Source: Marinobacter guineae
GTDB taxonomy: Bacteria; Pseudomonadota; Gammaproteobacteria; Pseudomonadales; Oleiphilaceae
Length of the DNA stretch: 64,000 nucleotides
Reading direction: 5' to 3'
NCBI RefSeq assembly: GCF_002744735.1
Contig: NZ_KZ319343.1
Location: 1 to 64,000, forward strand
The translations under genes and the position numbers were made by a program. Under the pieces are notes generated by a model. The model saw nothing but the letters and a program-made list of their open reading frames with translations. It did no database searches and was not told the DNA's origin. Shown here in pieces: positions 1 to 11,300 of this stretch (the first letter of the stretch is position 1; each line of letters opens with the position of its first letter).

Positions 1-429
1 AAGACCACCTGCACCGGCGTTGAGATGTTCCGCAAGCTGCTGGACGAGGGCCGTGCTGGTGAGAACGTTGGTGTTCTGCTGCGTGGTACCAAGCGTGACG
101 ACGTTGAGCGTGGTCAGGTCCTGTGTGTGCCGGGCTCCATCAAACCGCACACCAAGTTCGAGTGCGAAGTGTACGTACTGTCCAAAGAAGAGGGCGGCCG
201 TCATACTCCGTTCTTCAAGGGCTATCGTCCGCAGTTTTACTTCCGTACGACCGACGTAACTGGTTCCTGTGAACTGCCGGAAGGCGTGGAAATGGTTATG
301 CCGGGTGACAACGTGAAGATGAGTGTTACCCTGATCAACCCGATTGCCATGGAAGATGGTCTGCGCTTCGCGATTCGCGAAGGCGGCCGTACCGTTGGTG
401 CCGGCGTGGTCTCCAAGATCATCGAGTAA
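1..429 (+). CDS. tuf: Elongation factor Tu, 3' part only (first tuf copy)
   Basis: EF-Tu brings aminoacyl-tRNA to the ribosomal A site as a GTP complex. Only the last 142 codons are present, beginning mid-gene at base 1 and ending with TAA at 427-429. They cover beta-barrel domains 2 (end) and 3; the GTPase domain lies outside the window. The protein matches the same region of the complete copy at 15813-17009 except for two residues (V for K and S for T, in the stretch reading [14 protein letters not shown] here). The order tuf, tRNA-Trp, secE, nusG is the usual one in Pseudomonas-type gammaproteobacteria. The identification is certain; only the missing 5' part limits the entry. Confidence 0.97.
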   Translation, partial: KTTCTGVEMFRKLLDEGRAGENVGVLLRGTKRDDVERGQVLCVPGSIKPHTKFECEVYVLSKEEGGRHTPFFKGYRPQFYFRTTDVTGSCELPEGVEMVMPGDNVKMSVTLINPIAMEDGLRFAIREGGRTVGAGVVSKIIE

Positions 430-466
430 GTTACTCGAGAGTAAGTGCGCTGAGTTGTTTCGGTGC

Positions 467-542
<76 letters not shown>

Positions 543-575
543 TTTTTTAACATCCGGATACATAAGTTGATTCCT

Positions 576-944
576 ATGGAGTCAAAAGCCGTTCAGTCAA
601 CCAGCCGTTTCGATTTCGTGAAGTGGCTGGTTGTTTTCGTTCTGATCGCCATCGGTGTGGTGGGGAATCAGTATTATAGTGCCGAGTCTCTGCTGTATCG
701 GGTTCTGGCTCTTGTAGGCCTCGCGATTGTTGCGGCGCTTGTTGCCCTTCAAACTGATCGTGGTCGTCGTTTTGCGACGCTGCTGAAGGAAGCGAGGGTA
801 GAGATCCGGAAAGTGGTATGGCCCACCAGGCCCGAATTGGTGCAGACAACTGCGATTGTTGTGGTGTTTGTGCTGGTCGTTGCGCTGTTGTTGTGGGGTA
901 TGGATTCGCTGATCAGCTTGCTGGTCGCCGGGTTTATCGGCTAA
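576..944 (+). CDS. secE: Preprotein translocase subunit SecE
   Basis: SecE clamps SecY in the inner-membrane SecYEG channel. The 122-residue protein is the long, three-helix gammaproteobacterial form, with hydrophobic segments at about 15-32, 41-60 and 92-117. The conserved amphipathic segment before the last helix contains EIRKVVWPTR (76-85), the SecE hallmark. An in-frame extension upstream would run into the tRNA, so the ATG at 576 was chosen; its ribosome binding site is weak. It is followed 12 nt later by nusG, the conserved secE-nusG pair, and its partner secY lies in the spc operon at 26340. Confidence 0.95.
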   Translation: MESKAVQSTSRFDFVKWLVVFVLIAIGVVGNQYYSAESLLYRVLALVGLAIVAALVALQTDRGRRFATLLKEARVEIRKVVWPTRPELVQTTAIVVVFVLVVALLLWGMDSLISLLVAGFIG

Positions 945-956
945 CAGGAGTGGGCA

Positions 957-1490
957 ATGGCTAAGCGCTGGTACGTCGTTCATGCGTATTCTGGCTTCGA
1001 AAAGCAAGTAATGCGCACTCTGAAAGAGCGTGTTGCTCTTGATGGCATGGAAGACAGGTTCGGCGAAATCCTGGTTCCGACCGAGGAAGTCGTCGAAATG
1101 CGTGAAGGGAAGAAGCGCAAGAGTGAGCGCAAATTCTATCCCGGGTACGTACTGGTCCAGATGGAAATGGACGACGCAACGTGGCACCTTGTAAAAAATA
1201 CGCCGCGAGTCCTGGGCTTTATTGGTGGTACCAAAGATAAGCCGGCACCCATCACTGAGAAAGAGGCAGATGCAATTCTGCGTCGTGTCGAGAGTGGTGC
1301 GGACAAGCCCAAGCCCAAGACCCTGTTTGAGCCAGGTGAAGTTGTTCGTGTCGTTGAAGGGCCTTTTGCTGATTTCAACGGCGTTGTAGAAGAAGTTGAC
1401 TACGACAAGAGTCGTGTCAAGGTTGCCGTTTTGATTTTTGGCCGTTCAACTCCGGTAGAGCTGGAGTTTGGGCAGGTCGAGAAGGACTGA
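957..1490 (+). CDS. nusG: Transcription termination/antitermination protein NusG
   Basis: NusG binds elongating RNA polymerase, suppresses pausing, and links polymerase to Rho or to ribosomal protein S10. The protein has 177 residues, close to the usual length of about 180. The N-terminal NGN domain starts with [16 protein letters not shown], and the C-terminal KOW domain contains [20 protein letters not shown] (about 125-143). AGGAG lies 8 nt before the ATG. It is the second gene of secE-nusG and is followed by a clear intrinsic terminator, so the pair looks separate from the rplK operon. Confidence 0.98.
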   Translation: MAKRWYVVHAYSGFEKQVMRTLKERVALDGMEDRFGEILVPTEEVVEMREGKKRKSERKFYPGYVLVQMEMDDATWHLVKNTPRVLGFIGGTKDKPAPITEKEADAILRRVESGADKPKPKTLFEPGEVVRVVEGPFADFNGVVEEVDYDKSRVKVAVLIFGRSTPVELEFGQVEKD

Positions 1491-1508
1491 CGGGCAACAC
1501 GAAAGCTG

Positions 1509-1541
1509 AAAGCTCGCGCGCTATGGCGACGCGGGCTTTTT
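1509..1541 (+). terminator. Intrinsic terminator after nusG
   Basis: A GC-rich stem of roughly 12 pairs can be drawn. AAGCTCGCGCGC (1510-1521) pairs with GCG, a bulged A, then CGCGGGCTT, around a TATG loop, and a run of five T follows (1537-1541). It sits 19 nt after the nusG stop and 68 nt before rplK, separating the two transcription units. Confidence 0.8.
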
Positions 1542-1608
1542 GTGTCTGCTTTTTGCAGTTGTAACTAAAGGGGAGCCGAAAGGCGTCTGAACCCACAGGA
1601 GATGTATC

Positions 1609-2040
1609 ATGGCTAAGAAGATCGATGCCTATATCAAGCTTCAGGTTGCTGCCGGTAAGGCCAACCCAAGTCCCCCCGTTGGTCCTGCATTGGGTCAGCG
1701 CGGCGTAAACATCATGGAGTTCTGTAAGGCGTTTAACGCTCAGACCCAGGATATGGAACCGGGCTTGCCGATTCCTACTGTTATCACAGTTTACAGTGAT
1801 CGCAGCTTTACCTTTATCACCAAGACTCCGCCTGCGCCGGTTCTTCTCAAAAAGGCCGCTGGTATCAAGAGTGGCTCCGGCCGTCCGAATACCGACAAGG
1901 TTGGTACCGTGACCCGTGAGCAGCTCGAAGAGATCGCCAAGACCAAAGAGCCGGATCTGACTGCTGCCGATATGGACGCAGCGGTGCGTACCATTGCAGG
2001 AACTGCCCGTAGTATGGGCCTGAACGTGGAGGGCCTGTAA
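1609..2040 (+). CDS. rplK: 50S ribosomal protein L11
   Basis: L11 binds 23S rRNA in the GTPase-associated centre and contacts EF-G, EF-Tu and release factors. The 143-residue length is typical. The N-terminal domain contains [20 protein letters not shown], the proline-rich thiostrepton-contact region, and the C-terminal rRNA-binding domain ends with [19 protein letters not shown] lies 7 nt before the ATG. It is 1 nt from rplA and forms the rplKA unit. In E. coli L1 represses this unit by binding its leader; no L1 site was verified here. Confidence 0.98.
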   Translation: MAKKIDAYIKLQVAAGKANPSPPVGPALGQRGVNIMEFCKAFNAQTQDMEPGLPIPTVITVYSDRSFTFITKTPPAPVLLKKAAGIKSGSGRPNTDKVGTVTREQLEEIAKTKEPDLTAADMDAAVRTIAGTARSMGLNVEGL

Positions 2041-2041
2041 C

Positions 2042-2740
2042 ATGGCAAAGCTGAGCAAGCGTCAGAAGCTTATTCGTGAAAAGGTAGACTCTACCCGTTC
2101 CTACTCGATTGATGAGGCAGTTGCGCTGCTGGTTGAGCTGGGTCAGAACGTGAAGTTCAAAGAGTCTGTAGACGTGGCTGTAAACCTGGGCGTTGATGCA
2201 CGTAAATCCGATCAGGTTGTTCGTAGCAGCACTGTTCTGCCACACGGCACCGGCAAGACTGTCCGGGTTGCCGTCTTTACCCAGGGCGCCAATGCCGAGA
2301 AAGCGACAGCTGCCGGTGCAGATATTGTCGGTATGGATGATCTGGCGGACGAAGTTAAAAAAGGCAACATGGACTTCGACGTGGTTATCGCCACTCCGGA
2401 TGCCATGCGTGTTGTAGGTCAGCTGGGTCAGATCCTGGGTCCCCGTGGCCTGATGCCGAATCCGAAGGTGGGTACTGTGACTCCTGACGTTGAGACTGCG
2501 GTCAAAAACGCCAAGGCAGGTCAGGTTCGTTACCGCACCGACAAAAACGGCATTATCCATGCCCCGCTGGGTAACGTTGAATTTTCTGCCGAGAACATCA
2601 AGGAGAACCTTGAGGCTCTGGTGGCAGATCTGAAAAAGGCCAAGCCCTCGTCGGCGAAAGGTGTGTATCTGAAGAAGATCACCGTTTCCTCGACTATGGG
2701 TCCTGGCCTGACTATCGATCAGAGCGGTCTGAACATCTGA
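2042..2740 (+). CDS. rplA: 50S ribosomal protein L1
   Basis: L1 forms the mobile L1 stalk that helps release deacylated tRNA from the E site. In enterobacteria it also represses its own rplKA mRNA. The 232 residues match the family length. The central signature [18 protein letters not shown] is present (at about 136-153), as is the C-terminal [10 protein letters not shown]. The gene follows rplK after a single base and is therefore probably translationally coupled. A 225-nt gap with L10-leader features separates it from rplJ. Confidence 0.98.
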   Translation: MAKLSKRQKLIREKVDSTRSYSIDEAVALLVELGQNVKFKESVDVAVNLGVDARKSDQVVRSSTVLPHGTGKTVRVAVFTQGANAEKATAAGADIVGMDDLADEVKKGNMDFDVVIATPDAMRVVGQLGQILGPRGLMPNPKVGTVTPDVETAVKNAKAGQVRYRTDKNGIIHAPLGNVEFSAENIKENLEALVADLKKAKPSSAKGVYLKKITVSSTMGPGLTIDQSGLNI

Positions 2741-2754
2741 TTCTCTGAGCGGTA

Positions 2755-2965
2755 GTCACTTTGTAGTCTGGGCGGAAGCCAAGGCTGTCAAAGACCGCAG
2801 GCCCCCGAAGCGCATCTGGTTTTCCGGAGGCGCCACAAGGGTTAAAGCAACGCCTGCGCAGACGGTGTGAAGACGTTCTCTCTGAACCCAAACACCGTTA
2901 GGAGCCCCGTGAGGGGTATATGTGGGTTTGCCGGGATATCCCCGGCGAAATCGAGGAGAAATCCA
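2755..2965 (+). promoter_or_regulatory. Probable L10 leader upstream of rplJ
   Basis: The 225 nt between rplA and rplJ contain no gene. They hold GTCAAAGACCGCAGG (2787-2801), a string I associate with the L10(L12)4-binding leader of gammaproteobacterial rplJ mRNAs. Further on are complementary segments such as GCCGGGATATCCCCGGC (2930-2946), close to the ribosome binding site. The inferred role is autogenous translational repression of rplJL. The position and the recalled motif support this; the full fold was not computed. Confidence 0.6.
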
Positions 2966-3496
2966 GTGGCAATTAGACTCGAAGACAAGAAAGCGATCGT
3001 CGCTGAAGTCAACGAGACTGCCGGTGGTGCTCTGTCTGTGGTTCTGGCTGACTACCGTGGTGTTACCTCTGGTGACATGACGGCGCTTCGCGCCAAGGCT
3101 CGTGCCGAAAACGTGCGTCTGAAGGTTGTTCGTAACAACCTGGCAAAGATCGCGATTCGCGGTACCGAGTACGAGTGCATTGATGAAGCGCTGGTTGGTC
3201 CGACCATTCTGGCATTCTCTATGGAAGATCCGGGCGCGGCAGCGCGTCTGCTTAAGGATTTTGCCAAAGAGAAAGAGGCGTTCGAGATCAAGGGACTGGC
3301 CGTCGGCGGAGAGCTGATGGGTGCAGACCAGATCGACCGTCTTGCCAAGCTGCCAACACGTCACGAAGCGCTGACAATGCTGGCCGCTGTAACACAGGCA
3401 CCGATCACCAAGCTGGCACGGACACTGAACGAAGTTCCTTCGAAAGTGACTCGTGCTGTAGCGGCAGTTCGCGACCAGAAGCAAGAAGCTGCTTGA
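2966..3496 (+). CDS. rplJ: 50S ribosomal protein L10
   Basis: L10 anchors L7/L12 dimers to the ribosomal stalk base and, as the L10-L12 complex, represses its own mRNA. The start chosen is the GTG at 2966, which gives [17 protein letters not shown], the normal L10 N-terminus, with GAGGAG upstream at 2953-2958. An ATG at 2867 in the same frame would add 33 residues lying inside the leader and is unlikely. The product is 176 residues against about 165 in E. coli. The N-terminal rRNA-binding domain is followed by a C-terminal helix for L12 dimers. rplL follows after 39 nt. Confidence 0.96.
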   Translation: MAIRLEDKKAIVAEVNETAGGALSVVLADYRGVTSGDMTALRAKARAENVRLKVVRNNLAKIAIRGTEYECIDEALVGPTILAFSMEDPGAAARLLKDFAKEKEAFEIKGLAVGGELMGADQIDRLAKLPTRHEALTMLAAVTQAPITKLARTLNEVPSKVTRAVAAVRDQKQEAA

Positions 3497-3535
3497 TTCT
3501 GTTGAACACCATTTTTATATTTTTGGGAGAAAGTC

Positions 3536-3913
3536 ATGGCTCTGTCTAACGAAGACATTTTGAACGCAATTGCAGAAATGAGCGTAATGGACGTTGTTGC
3601 GCTGGTTGAAGCAATGGAAGAGAAATTCGGTGTGTCTGCCGCTGCAGCTGTTGCTGCTGCGCCGGCCGCTGCTGGTGGTGGCGAAGCTGCCGCTGAAGAG
3701 CAGACCGAGTTCGACGTTGTACTTACCGGTCCTGGTGAGAAGAAAGTAAACGTTATCAAGGCCGTTCGTGAACTGACCGGCCTGGGTCTGAAAGAAGCTA
3801 AGGAAATGGTCGACAGCGCTCCTTCCGTTATCAAGGAAGCAGCTAGCAAAGACGACGCTGAAGCAGCCAAGAAGAAGCTTGAGGAAGCAGGCGCTTCTGT
3901 TGAGCTTAAGTAA
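3536..3913 (+). CDS. rplL: 50S ribosomal protein L7/L12
   Basis: L7/L12 is the multicopy stalk protein that recruits translational GTPases. The 125 residues consist of an N-terminal dimerisation domain ([20 protein letters not shown]), an Ala/Gly-rich hinge (about residues 37-54) and the C-terminal factor-binding domain with [20 protein letters not shown]. The length and the acidic character are normal. GGGAG precedes the ATG by 8-9 nt. The gene ends the rplJL unit just before a strong hairpin-T-run, which should make the stalk proteins more abundant than RNA polymerase subunits. Confidence 0.98.
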   Translation: MALSNEDILNAIAEMSVMDVVALVEAMEEKFGVSAAAAVAAAPAAAGGGEAAAEEQTEFDVVLTGPGEKKVNVIKAVRELTGLGLKEAKEMVDSAPSVIKEAASKDDAEAAKKKLEEAGASVELK

Positions 3914-3953
3914 GAGTCGGCTGTTGATTGAAACCGTGCGATAAGCATGGACA

Positions 3954-3983
3954 GGCTGGTGGCTTTGTGCCACCGGCCTTTTT
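3954..3983 (+). terminator. Attenuator-type terminator between rplL and rpoB
   Basis: A 10-bp stem, GGCTGGTGGC (3954-3963) with GCCACCGGCC (3969-3978), has one G-T pair and a TTTGT loop and is followed by five T. It lies 40 nt after rplL and 171 nt before rpoB. E. coli has a partial terminator at the same place that lets only part of the transcripts enter rpoBC; the same role is inferred here. Confidence 0.85.
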
Positions 3984-4154
3984 CTGTTGTATATGCTATA
4001 GAGTCTGGTGAGCAATTGCAGGTTGATGTCAGATCCATAACCTACAGCCAGAGTCTTGTTCAAGACGGCGCGATAAGCCGAGCAATTCGGCCCCGAAGCA
4101 GAACAATGGTTGCTTCTTGATACCAGGTATCAGGTCTAAAGCTGGGGAATGCAG

Positions 4155-7100
4155 ATGACTTACTCCTACACCGAGAAAAAGCGGATTCGCAAAGATTTCA
4201 GTAAATTGCCTTCCGTGATGGACGTCCCCTATTTGCTGTCTATTCAGCTGGATTCGTTCAGGGACTTCCTCCAAATGGAAGCCGCTCCTGAAGACCGCCG
4301 GGAAACCGGTCTTCACGCAGCATTCAAATCCGTATTCCCGATTGTCAGTTATTCTGGCAATGCCGCACTCGAATACGTGAGTTACCGTATTGGCGAGCCG
4401 GTTTTTGATGTCAAGGAATGCCAGCTTAGGGGCGTAACCTACGCAGCACCGCTGCGGGTGAAAGTCCGCCTTATCATTTACGATAAGGAATCGTCCAACA
4501 AGGCGATCAAGGACATTAAAGAGCAGGAAGTGTACATGGGCGAAATGCCCCTGATGACCGAAAACGGTACCTTCGTTATCAACGGTACCGAGCGCGTTAT
4601 TGTTTCCCAGCTCCACCGGTCACCGGGTGTGTTCTTCGACCATGACAAGGGTAAGACCCATTCGTCCGGCAAGCTGCTGTATTCGGCCCGGGTGATTCCT
4701 TACCGTGGTTCGTGGCTGGACTTCGAGTTTGATCCGAAGGACTCCGTGTTCGTTCGTATCGATCGTCGTCGCAAGCTGCCGGCGTCTATCCTGCTGCGGT
4801 CACTTGGCTACACCTCCGAGCAGATGCTTGAGATGTTCTTTGAAACCAGTAAATTCAGCCTGGGCGCGGAAGTGTGCAAGCTGGAGCTGGTGCCAAGCCG
4901 TTTGCGGGGTGATATTGCCACCTTCGATATCAAGGACAATGACGGTAACGTGATTGTCGAGGAAGGTCGCCGGATTACCGCTCGTCATATCAAGCAGCTG
5001 GAAAAAGCCGGCATTAATGAGCTTGAGGTGCCGACCGAGTACCTGTACGGCCGTGTCCTGGCCAAGGACATGATCGATCAGGCCAGCGGTGAAGTGCTGG
5101 TTGAGTGTAACTCGGAGCTTACCGAAGAGCTGATCACCAAGATTCTGGACGCCGGTGTTACGGAGATCGAAACCCTTTACACCAACGATCTGGATTGCGG
5201 TCCGTTCATGTCCGACACCCTGCGCATCGATCCGACGCGCACGCCGCTGGAAGCGCTGGTCGAGATTTACCGGATGATGCGCCCGGGCGAGCCGCCCACC
5301 AAAGAGTCGGCTGAGAACCTGTTCAACAACCTGTTCTTCTCCGAAGAGCGCTATGACCTGTCAGCGGTAGGCCGCATGAAGCTCAACCGCCGTCTGCGCC
5401 GTGAGGAGAGCACCGGAGAGGGCACGCTGACCCACGAAGATATCATTGATGTCCTCAAAACCCTGATCGATATCCGTAACGGCCAGGGCAATGTCGATGA
5501 CATCGATAACCTGGGTAACCGTCGCGTCCGCTGTGTTGGCGAAATGGCCGAAAACCAGTTCCGTGTGGGTCTGGTGCGGGTTGAGCGCGCCGTTCGCGAG
5601 CGTCTGAGCCTGGCCGAGAGTGAAGGCCTGATGCCTCAGGACCTGATCAACGCCAAGCCCGTAGCGGCAGCGGTTAAAGAATTCTTTGGCTCCAGCCAGT
5701 TGTCCCAGTTCATGGATCAGAACAACCCGCTGTCCGAGGTGACTCACAAGCGCCGCATCTCGGCCCTTGGCCCCGGCGGTCTGACCCGTGAACGTGCAGG
5801 CTTCGAGGTTCGCGACGTACACCCGACCCACTATGGTCGCGTATGTCCAATCGAGACACCGGAAGGCCCGAACATCGGTCTGATCAACTCGCTGGCGACC
5901 TATGCCCGCTCCAACTCCTACGGCTTCCTTGAAAGTCCGTACCGGAAAGTGGTGGAAGGTGTGGTCACCGACGAAGTGGTGTACCTGTCTGCCATTGAAG
6001 AAAGCAATTACGTGATCGCTCAGGCCAGTGCTGCCATGGACGAGAAGTCCAAGCGTCTGACCGATGAGCTGGTCACCGTGCGTCACCAGAACGAATTCAC
6101 GGTTACGCCGCCGGAAAGCGTCAACTTCATGGACGTGTCTCCGCGCCAGGTGGTGTCGGTGGCCGCGTCACTGATTCCGTTCCTGGAGCACGACGACGCC
6201 AACCGCGCACTGATGGGTGCAAACATGCAGCGTCAGGCGGTTCCGACCCTGCGCTCGCAAGTGCCGCTGGTCGGTACCGGTGTTGAGCGCACTGTGGCTC
6301 AGGATTCCGGCGTTTGTGTAACGGCCCGTCGCGGCGGTGTGATCGAGAGTGTTGATGCGGCCCGTATCGTGGTTCGTGTTAACAACGAGGAAACGGAAGC
6401 GGGTGATGCCGGTGTGGATATCTACAACCTCACCAAATACACCCGTTCGAACCAGAACACCTGTATTAACCAGCGCTCGATCGTGCGCCAGGGCGACGCT
6501 ATTGCCCGCGGTGACGTACTGGCTGACGGTCCGTCGGTTGATCTGGGTGAGCTGGCCCTGGGGCAGAACATGCGAATCGCGTTCATGCCCTGGAACGGTT
6601 ACAACTTCGAGGACTCCATCCTCATTTCCGAGAAAGTGGTTCAGGAAGATCGCCTGACCACCATCCACATTCAGGAACTGACCTGTGTGGCTCGGGATAC
6701 CAAGCTGGGCAGCGAAGAAATTACCGCGGATATTCCGAACGTTGGTGAAAGTGCGCTGTCCAAGCTGGACGAGTCCGGCATTGTGTATATCGGTGCGGAA
6801 GTCGGGCCTGGCGATATCCTGGTCGGTAAGGTAACGCCGAAGGGCGAAACCCAGCTGACTCCAGAGGAAAAGCTCCTGAGGGCTATCTTCGGTGAGAAGG
6901 CGTCCGACGTTAAGGACACCTCCTCACGGGTGCCAACCGGCACCCGAGGTACGGTCATCGATGTTCAGGTATTTACCCGTGACGGTATCGAGAAAGACCA
7001 GCGTGCCCAGTACATCGAAAAGGAACAGCTGGATCAGTATCGAAAGGATCTGAAGGACGAATACCGCATTGTTGAAGGTGCCACCTTCGAGCGCCTGATG

Positions 7101-8234
7101 AGTGCCCTCAACGGTCAGGAAGTGATCAGCGGTCCGGGCCTTAAGAAGGGCGCGACCCTTGAGGAAGGCTACCTGGCCGAGCTGCCGCGTTCCGACTGGT
7201 TCAAGCTCCGGATGAAAGACGAGAGCCTGAACGAGCTGCTGGAGAAGTCCGAGCAGGGTCTGGAAGATCGCAAGAAAGAGCACGAAGCACGCTTTGATGA
7301 CAAGAAAGGCAAGCTTCAGCAGGGTGATGATCTGGCTCCGGGCGTGCTGAAAATCGTCAAGGTATACCTGGCGATCAAGCGTCGTATCCAGCCGGGTGAC
7401 AAGATGGCCGGCCGCCATGGTAACAAGGGTGTTATCTCTGCGGTTATGCCGATTGAGGACATGCCGTACGATGAGCATGGTAATACCGTCGACATCGTTT
7501 TGAACCCGCTGGGTGTTCCGTCGCGGATGAACGTAGGTCAGGTGCTTGAGACCCATCTGGGTGCAGCGGCCAAGGGTCTGGGTGAGAGAATCAGTCAGAT
7601 GCTGGACGAGCAGCGCAAGGTGGCGGAATTACGCAAGCTTCTGGATGAGATCTACAATCATTCGGACGAGGTGTTCAAGGTGGACCTGGATTCCCTGAAT
7701 GACAAGGAAATCCTGGAGATGTGCCACAACCTGCGTGGCGGCGTACCCATGGCGACACCGGTATTTGACGGCGCCAAGGAAGCTGAGGTCAAGCGGATGC
7801 TTGAACTGGCGGGGCTGAGCACCACTGGCCAGACCATGCTGTACGATGGTCGGACCGGTGATATGTTCGATCGCCCGGTGACGGTTGGTTATATGTACAT
7901 CCTGAAACTGAACCACCTGATCGACGACAAGATGCACGCTCGTTCCACCGGGTCCTACAGCCTGGTTACCCAGCAGCCGCTGGGTGGTAAGGCGCAGTTC
8001 GGTGGCCAGCGCTTCGGTGAGATGGAAGTGTGGGCTCTTGAAGCCTACGGTGCAGCCTATACGCTGCAGGAGATGCTCACCGTCAAGTCTGATGACGTAA
8101 ATGGTCGGACCAAGATGTACAAGAACATTGTCGATGGCGATCATCGTATGGAGCCGGGCATGCCCGAATCCTTCAACGTTCTTGTCAAGGAAATCCGCTC
8201 GTTGGGTATCGACATCGAGCTGGAATCCGAGTGA
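4155..8234 (+). CDS. rpoB: DNA-directed RNA polymerase subunit beta
   Basis: Beta subunit of core RNA polymerase, forming one pincer of the clamp and half of the active site. The product is 1359 residues from the ATG at 4155 ([15 protein letters not shown]). An ATG two codons upstream (4149) sits right against GGGGA, so 4155 has the better spacing. The rifampicin region at about 512-535 reads [20 protein letters not shown] with wild-type D, H and S residues, which predicts rifampicin sensitivity. The C-terminal part has [15 protein letters not shown] (about 1080) and ends in [11 protein letters not shown]. rpoC follows after 76 nt. Confidence 0.98.
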   Translation: MTYSYTEKKRIRKDFSKLPSVMDVPYLLSIQLDSFRDFLQMEAAPEDRRETGLHAAFKSVFPIVSYSGNAALEYVSYRIGEPVFDVKECQLRGVTYAAPLRVKVRLIIYDKESSNKAIKDIKEQEVYMGEMPLMTENGTFVINGTERVIVSQLHRSPGVFFDHDKGKTHSSGKLLYSARVIPYRGSWLDFEFDPKDSVFVRIDRRRKLPASILLRSLGYTSEQMLEMFFETSKFSLGAEVCKLELVPSRLRGDIATFDIKDNDGNVIVEEGRRITARHIKQLEKAGINELEVPTEYLYGRVLAKDMIDQASGEVLVECNSELTEELITKILDAGVTEIETLYTNDLDCGPFMSDTLRIDPTRTPLEALVEIYRMMRPGEPPTKESAENLFNNLFFSEERYDLSAVGRMKLNRRLRREESTGEGTLTHEDIIDVLKTLIDIRNGQGNVDDIDNLGNRRVRCVGEMAENQFRVGLVRVERAVRERLSLAESEGLMPQDLINAKPVAAAVKEFFGSSQLSQFMDQNNPLSEVTHKRRISALGPGGLTRERAGFEVRDVHPTHYGRVCPIETPEGPNIGLINSLATYARSNSYGFLESPYRKVVEGVVTDEVVYLSAIEESNYVIAQASAAMDEKSKRLTDELVTVRHQNEFTVTPPESVNFMDVSPRQVVSVAASLIPFLEHDDANRALMGANMQRQAVPTLRSQVPLVGTGVERTVAQDSGVCVTARRGGVIESVDAARIVVRVNNEETEAGDAGVDIYNLTKYTRSNQNTCINQRSIVRQGDAIARGDVLADGPSVDLGELALGQNMRIAFMPWNGYNFEDSILISEKVVQEDRLTTIHIQELTCVARDTKLGSEEITADIPNVGESALSKLDESGIVYIGAEVGPGDILVGKVTPKGETQLTPEEKLLRAIFGEKASDVKDTSSRVPTGTRGTVIDVQVFTRDGIEKDQRAQYIEKEQLDQYRKDLKDEYRIVEGATFERLMSALNGQEVISGPGLKKGATLEEGYLAELPRSDWFKLRMKDESLNELLEKSEQGLEDRKKEHEARFDDKKGKLQQGDDLAPGVLKIVKVYLAIKRRIQPGDKMAGRHGNKGVISAVMPIEDMPYDEHGNTVDIVLNPLGVPSRMNVGQVLETHLGAAAKGLGERISQMLDEQRKVAELRKLLDEIYNHSDEVFKVDLDSLNDKEILEMCHNLRGGVPMATPVFDGAKEAEVKRMLELAGLSTTGQTMLYDGRTGDMFDRPVTVGYMYILKLNHLIDDKMHARSTGSYSLVTQQPLGGKAQFGGQRFGEMEVWALEAYGAAYTLQEMLTVKSDDVNGRTKMYKNIVDGDHRMEPGMPESFNVLVKEIRSLGIDIELESE

Positions 8235-8310
8235 GCCGAATTGTTTTTGGCAGCGTGAGCGGGCACGACCTGTGCCCGCCCGAGATTAACGCCATCCGGA
8301 GCTTTTACTG

Positions 8311-11300
8311 ATGAAAGATTTGCTGAATCTTCTCAAGAGCCAGAACCAAAGCAAGGAATTTGACGCCATCCGAATTGGTCTGGCGTCGCCTGACATGATT
8401 CGTTCCTGGTCCTTTGGCGAAGTGAAGAAGCCTGAGACCATTAACTACCGTACCTTCAAGCCGGAGCGTGACGGTCTTTTCTGTGCCAAGATCTTCGGCC
8501 CGATCAAGGACTATGAGTGCCTGTGTGGCAAGTACAAGCGTCTGAAACACCGCGGTGTCATCTGCGAGAAGTGTGGTGTTGAGGTTGCTCTGGCCAGCGT
8601 TCGTCGTGAGCGCATGGGCCACATCGAGCTTGCCAGCCCGGTGGCACACATCTGGTTCCTGAAGTCACTGCCGTCCCGTATCGGGCTGATGCTGGACATG
8701 ACCCTGCGCGACATTGAGCGGGTCCTGTACTTCGAATCCTTTATTGTTATCGAGCCGGGGATGACCACCCTGGAGAAAGGGCAGCTGCTGAATGACGAGC
8801 AGTATTACGAAGCCCTGGAAGAATTCGGTGACGAGTTTGACGCCCGCATGGGTGCCGAAGCGGTCAAGGAGTTGCTGGAGGGTATTGACCTGCAGGCGGA
8901 AGTTGACGGCCTGCGTGAAGAAATCCCCCAGACAAACTCTGAAACCAAGATCAAGAAGTTCAGCAAGCGTCTGAAGATTCTTGAGGCGTTCCTGTACTCC
9001 GGCAACAAGCCAGGCGACATGGTAATGACCGTGCTGCCGGTTCTGCCGCCGGATCTTCGTCCGCTGGTACCGCTGGATGGTGGTCGTTTTGCCACTTCGG
9101 ATCTGAACGATCTGTACCGTCGCGTAATCAACCGGAACAACCGCCTCAAGCGCCTGCTCGAGCTGAACGCGCCGGACATCATCGTGCGCAACGAAAAGCG
9201 CATGCTGCAGGAAGCTGTGGATGCACTGCTGGACAACGGCCGTCGCGGTCGTGCCATCACCGGTACCAACAAGCGCCCGCTTAAATCCCTGGCCGACATG
9301 ATCAAGGGTAAGCAGGGTCGTTTCCGTCAGAACCTGCTCGGTAAGCGGGTGGACTACTCCGGTCGTTCCGTGATCGTGGTGGGTCCCTACCTGCGTCTGC
9401 ACCAGTGTGGTCTGCCCAAGAAGATGGCTCTTGAGCTGTTCAAGCCGTTCATTTTCTCCAAGCTGGAGCACCGCGGTCTAGCGACCACGATCAAGGCCGC
9501 CAAGAAGATGGTCGAGCGAGAGGAAGGCGTGGTCTGGGATATCCTGGATGAAGTCATCCGTGAGCACCCGATCATGCTGAACCGCGCACCGACTCTGCAC
9601 CGTCTGGGTATCCAGGCGTTCGAGCCGGTTCTGATCGAAGGTAAAGCAATCCAGCTGCACCCGCTGGTCTGTGCGGCCTACAACGCCGACTTTGACGGTG
9701 ACCAGATGGCGGTACACGTACCGCTGACCCTGGAAGCCCAGCTCGAAGCCCGTGCGTTGATGATGTCCACTAACAACGTACTGTCTCCGGCCAACGGCGA
9801 GCCGATCATCGTGCCGTCCCAGGACGTGGTACTTGGCCTTTATTACATGACCCGTGAGCGCAAGAGCGCCGTCGGGGAAGGTATGGTGTTTGCCGACGTG
9901 AAAGAGGCGCATCGCGCCTACGGTGCCGGCAAGGTCGACCTCCAGGCCATCGTCAAGGTGCGCGTGAAGGAAGTGACCATCCACGAAAGCGGTGAGCGTA
10001 CTGAAGAGTACAAGATCGTTGATACCACCGTTGGTCGCGCCCTGTTGTTCGACATCGTTCCGGATGGCCTGTCTTATGACCTGGTGAACAAGCCCATGGT
10101 CAAGAAGGCAATCTCAAACCTGATCAACACCTGTTACCGCGATGCTGGCCTGAAAGATACCGTTATCTTCGCTGACCAGCTGATGTACATGGGTTATCAC
10201 TACGCGACTGTGTCCGGCATATCTATTGGCTTCAATGACTTCGAGATCCCGCCGGAGAAGTACGAACTGGTCGATGCGGCTTCCGCGGAAGTGAAGGATA
10301 TCGAAACCCAGTATGCTTCCGGTCTGCTAACCCAGGGTGAAAAGTACAACAAGGTAATCGACATCTGGTCCCGGGCTAACGACAAAGTGTCCAAGGCCAT
10401 GATGGAGCGTCTTTCCAAGGAGCAGGTGATTGGTCCTGACGGCCAACCTGTCAAGGGTGAAGACGGCGAGTACGAGATGCAGGAGTCTTTCAACTCCGTC
10501 TACATGATGGCCGACTCCGGCGCCCGGGGTTCCGCGGCCCAGATTCGTCAGTTGGCGGGTATGCGTGGTCTGATGGCGAAGCCGGACGGCTCCATCATCG
10601 AGACACCGATCACAGCGAACTTCCGTGAGGGTCTGAACGTACTTCAGTACTTCATCTCGACGCACGGCGCGCGGAAAGGCCTGGCGGATACCGCACTGAA
10701 GACTGCGAACTCCGGTTACCTGACTCGTCGCCTGGTTGACGTTTCCCAGGATCTCGTTGTTACCGAGGAAGATTGCGGTACCGACGAAGGTCTGTTGATG
10801 ACGCCGCATATCGAAGGCGGCGACGTTGTTGTGCCGCTGGGCGACCGGGTGCTGGGTCGTGTTACTGCCCGTGCCGCGTTCACCCCGACCGACAAGGATA
10901 ACGCAGTTGTTGAGGCAGGCACTCTGCTGGACGAGAAAGCCGTTGAGTCCCTTGAGCAGGCCGGTGTCGACGAAGTCTGGGTTCGTTCCGCGATTACCTG
11001 TGAAACCCGTCACGGCATCTGCTCGAAGTGCTACGGCCGCGATCTGGCCCGTGGCCACCGGGTGAACGTAGGCGAGGCCGTCGGCGTTATTGCTGCCCAA
11101 TCCATTGGTGAGCCGGGCACCCAGCTGACCATGCGGACCTTCCACATTGGTGGCGCTGCGAGCCGGGCTTCAGCGGTTGACAACATCCAGGTCAAGCATG
11201 GTGGTAAAGTACGCCTGCACAACCTGAAATCGATTGAAAAGAGCGACGGTTCGCTGGTCGTGGTATCCCGTTCCTCAGCACTGGCCATCGCGGATGACCA

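Noticed and set aside
1540-1561. A promoter for rplK just after the nusG terminator
   Set aside because: TTGTGT with a 16-nt spacer to TAACTA is too poor a match to list.
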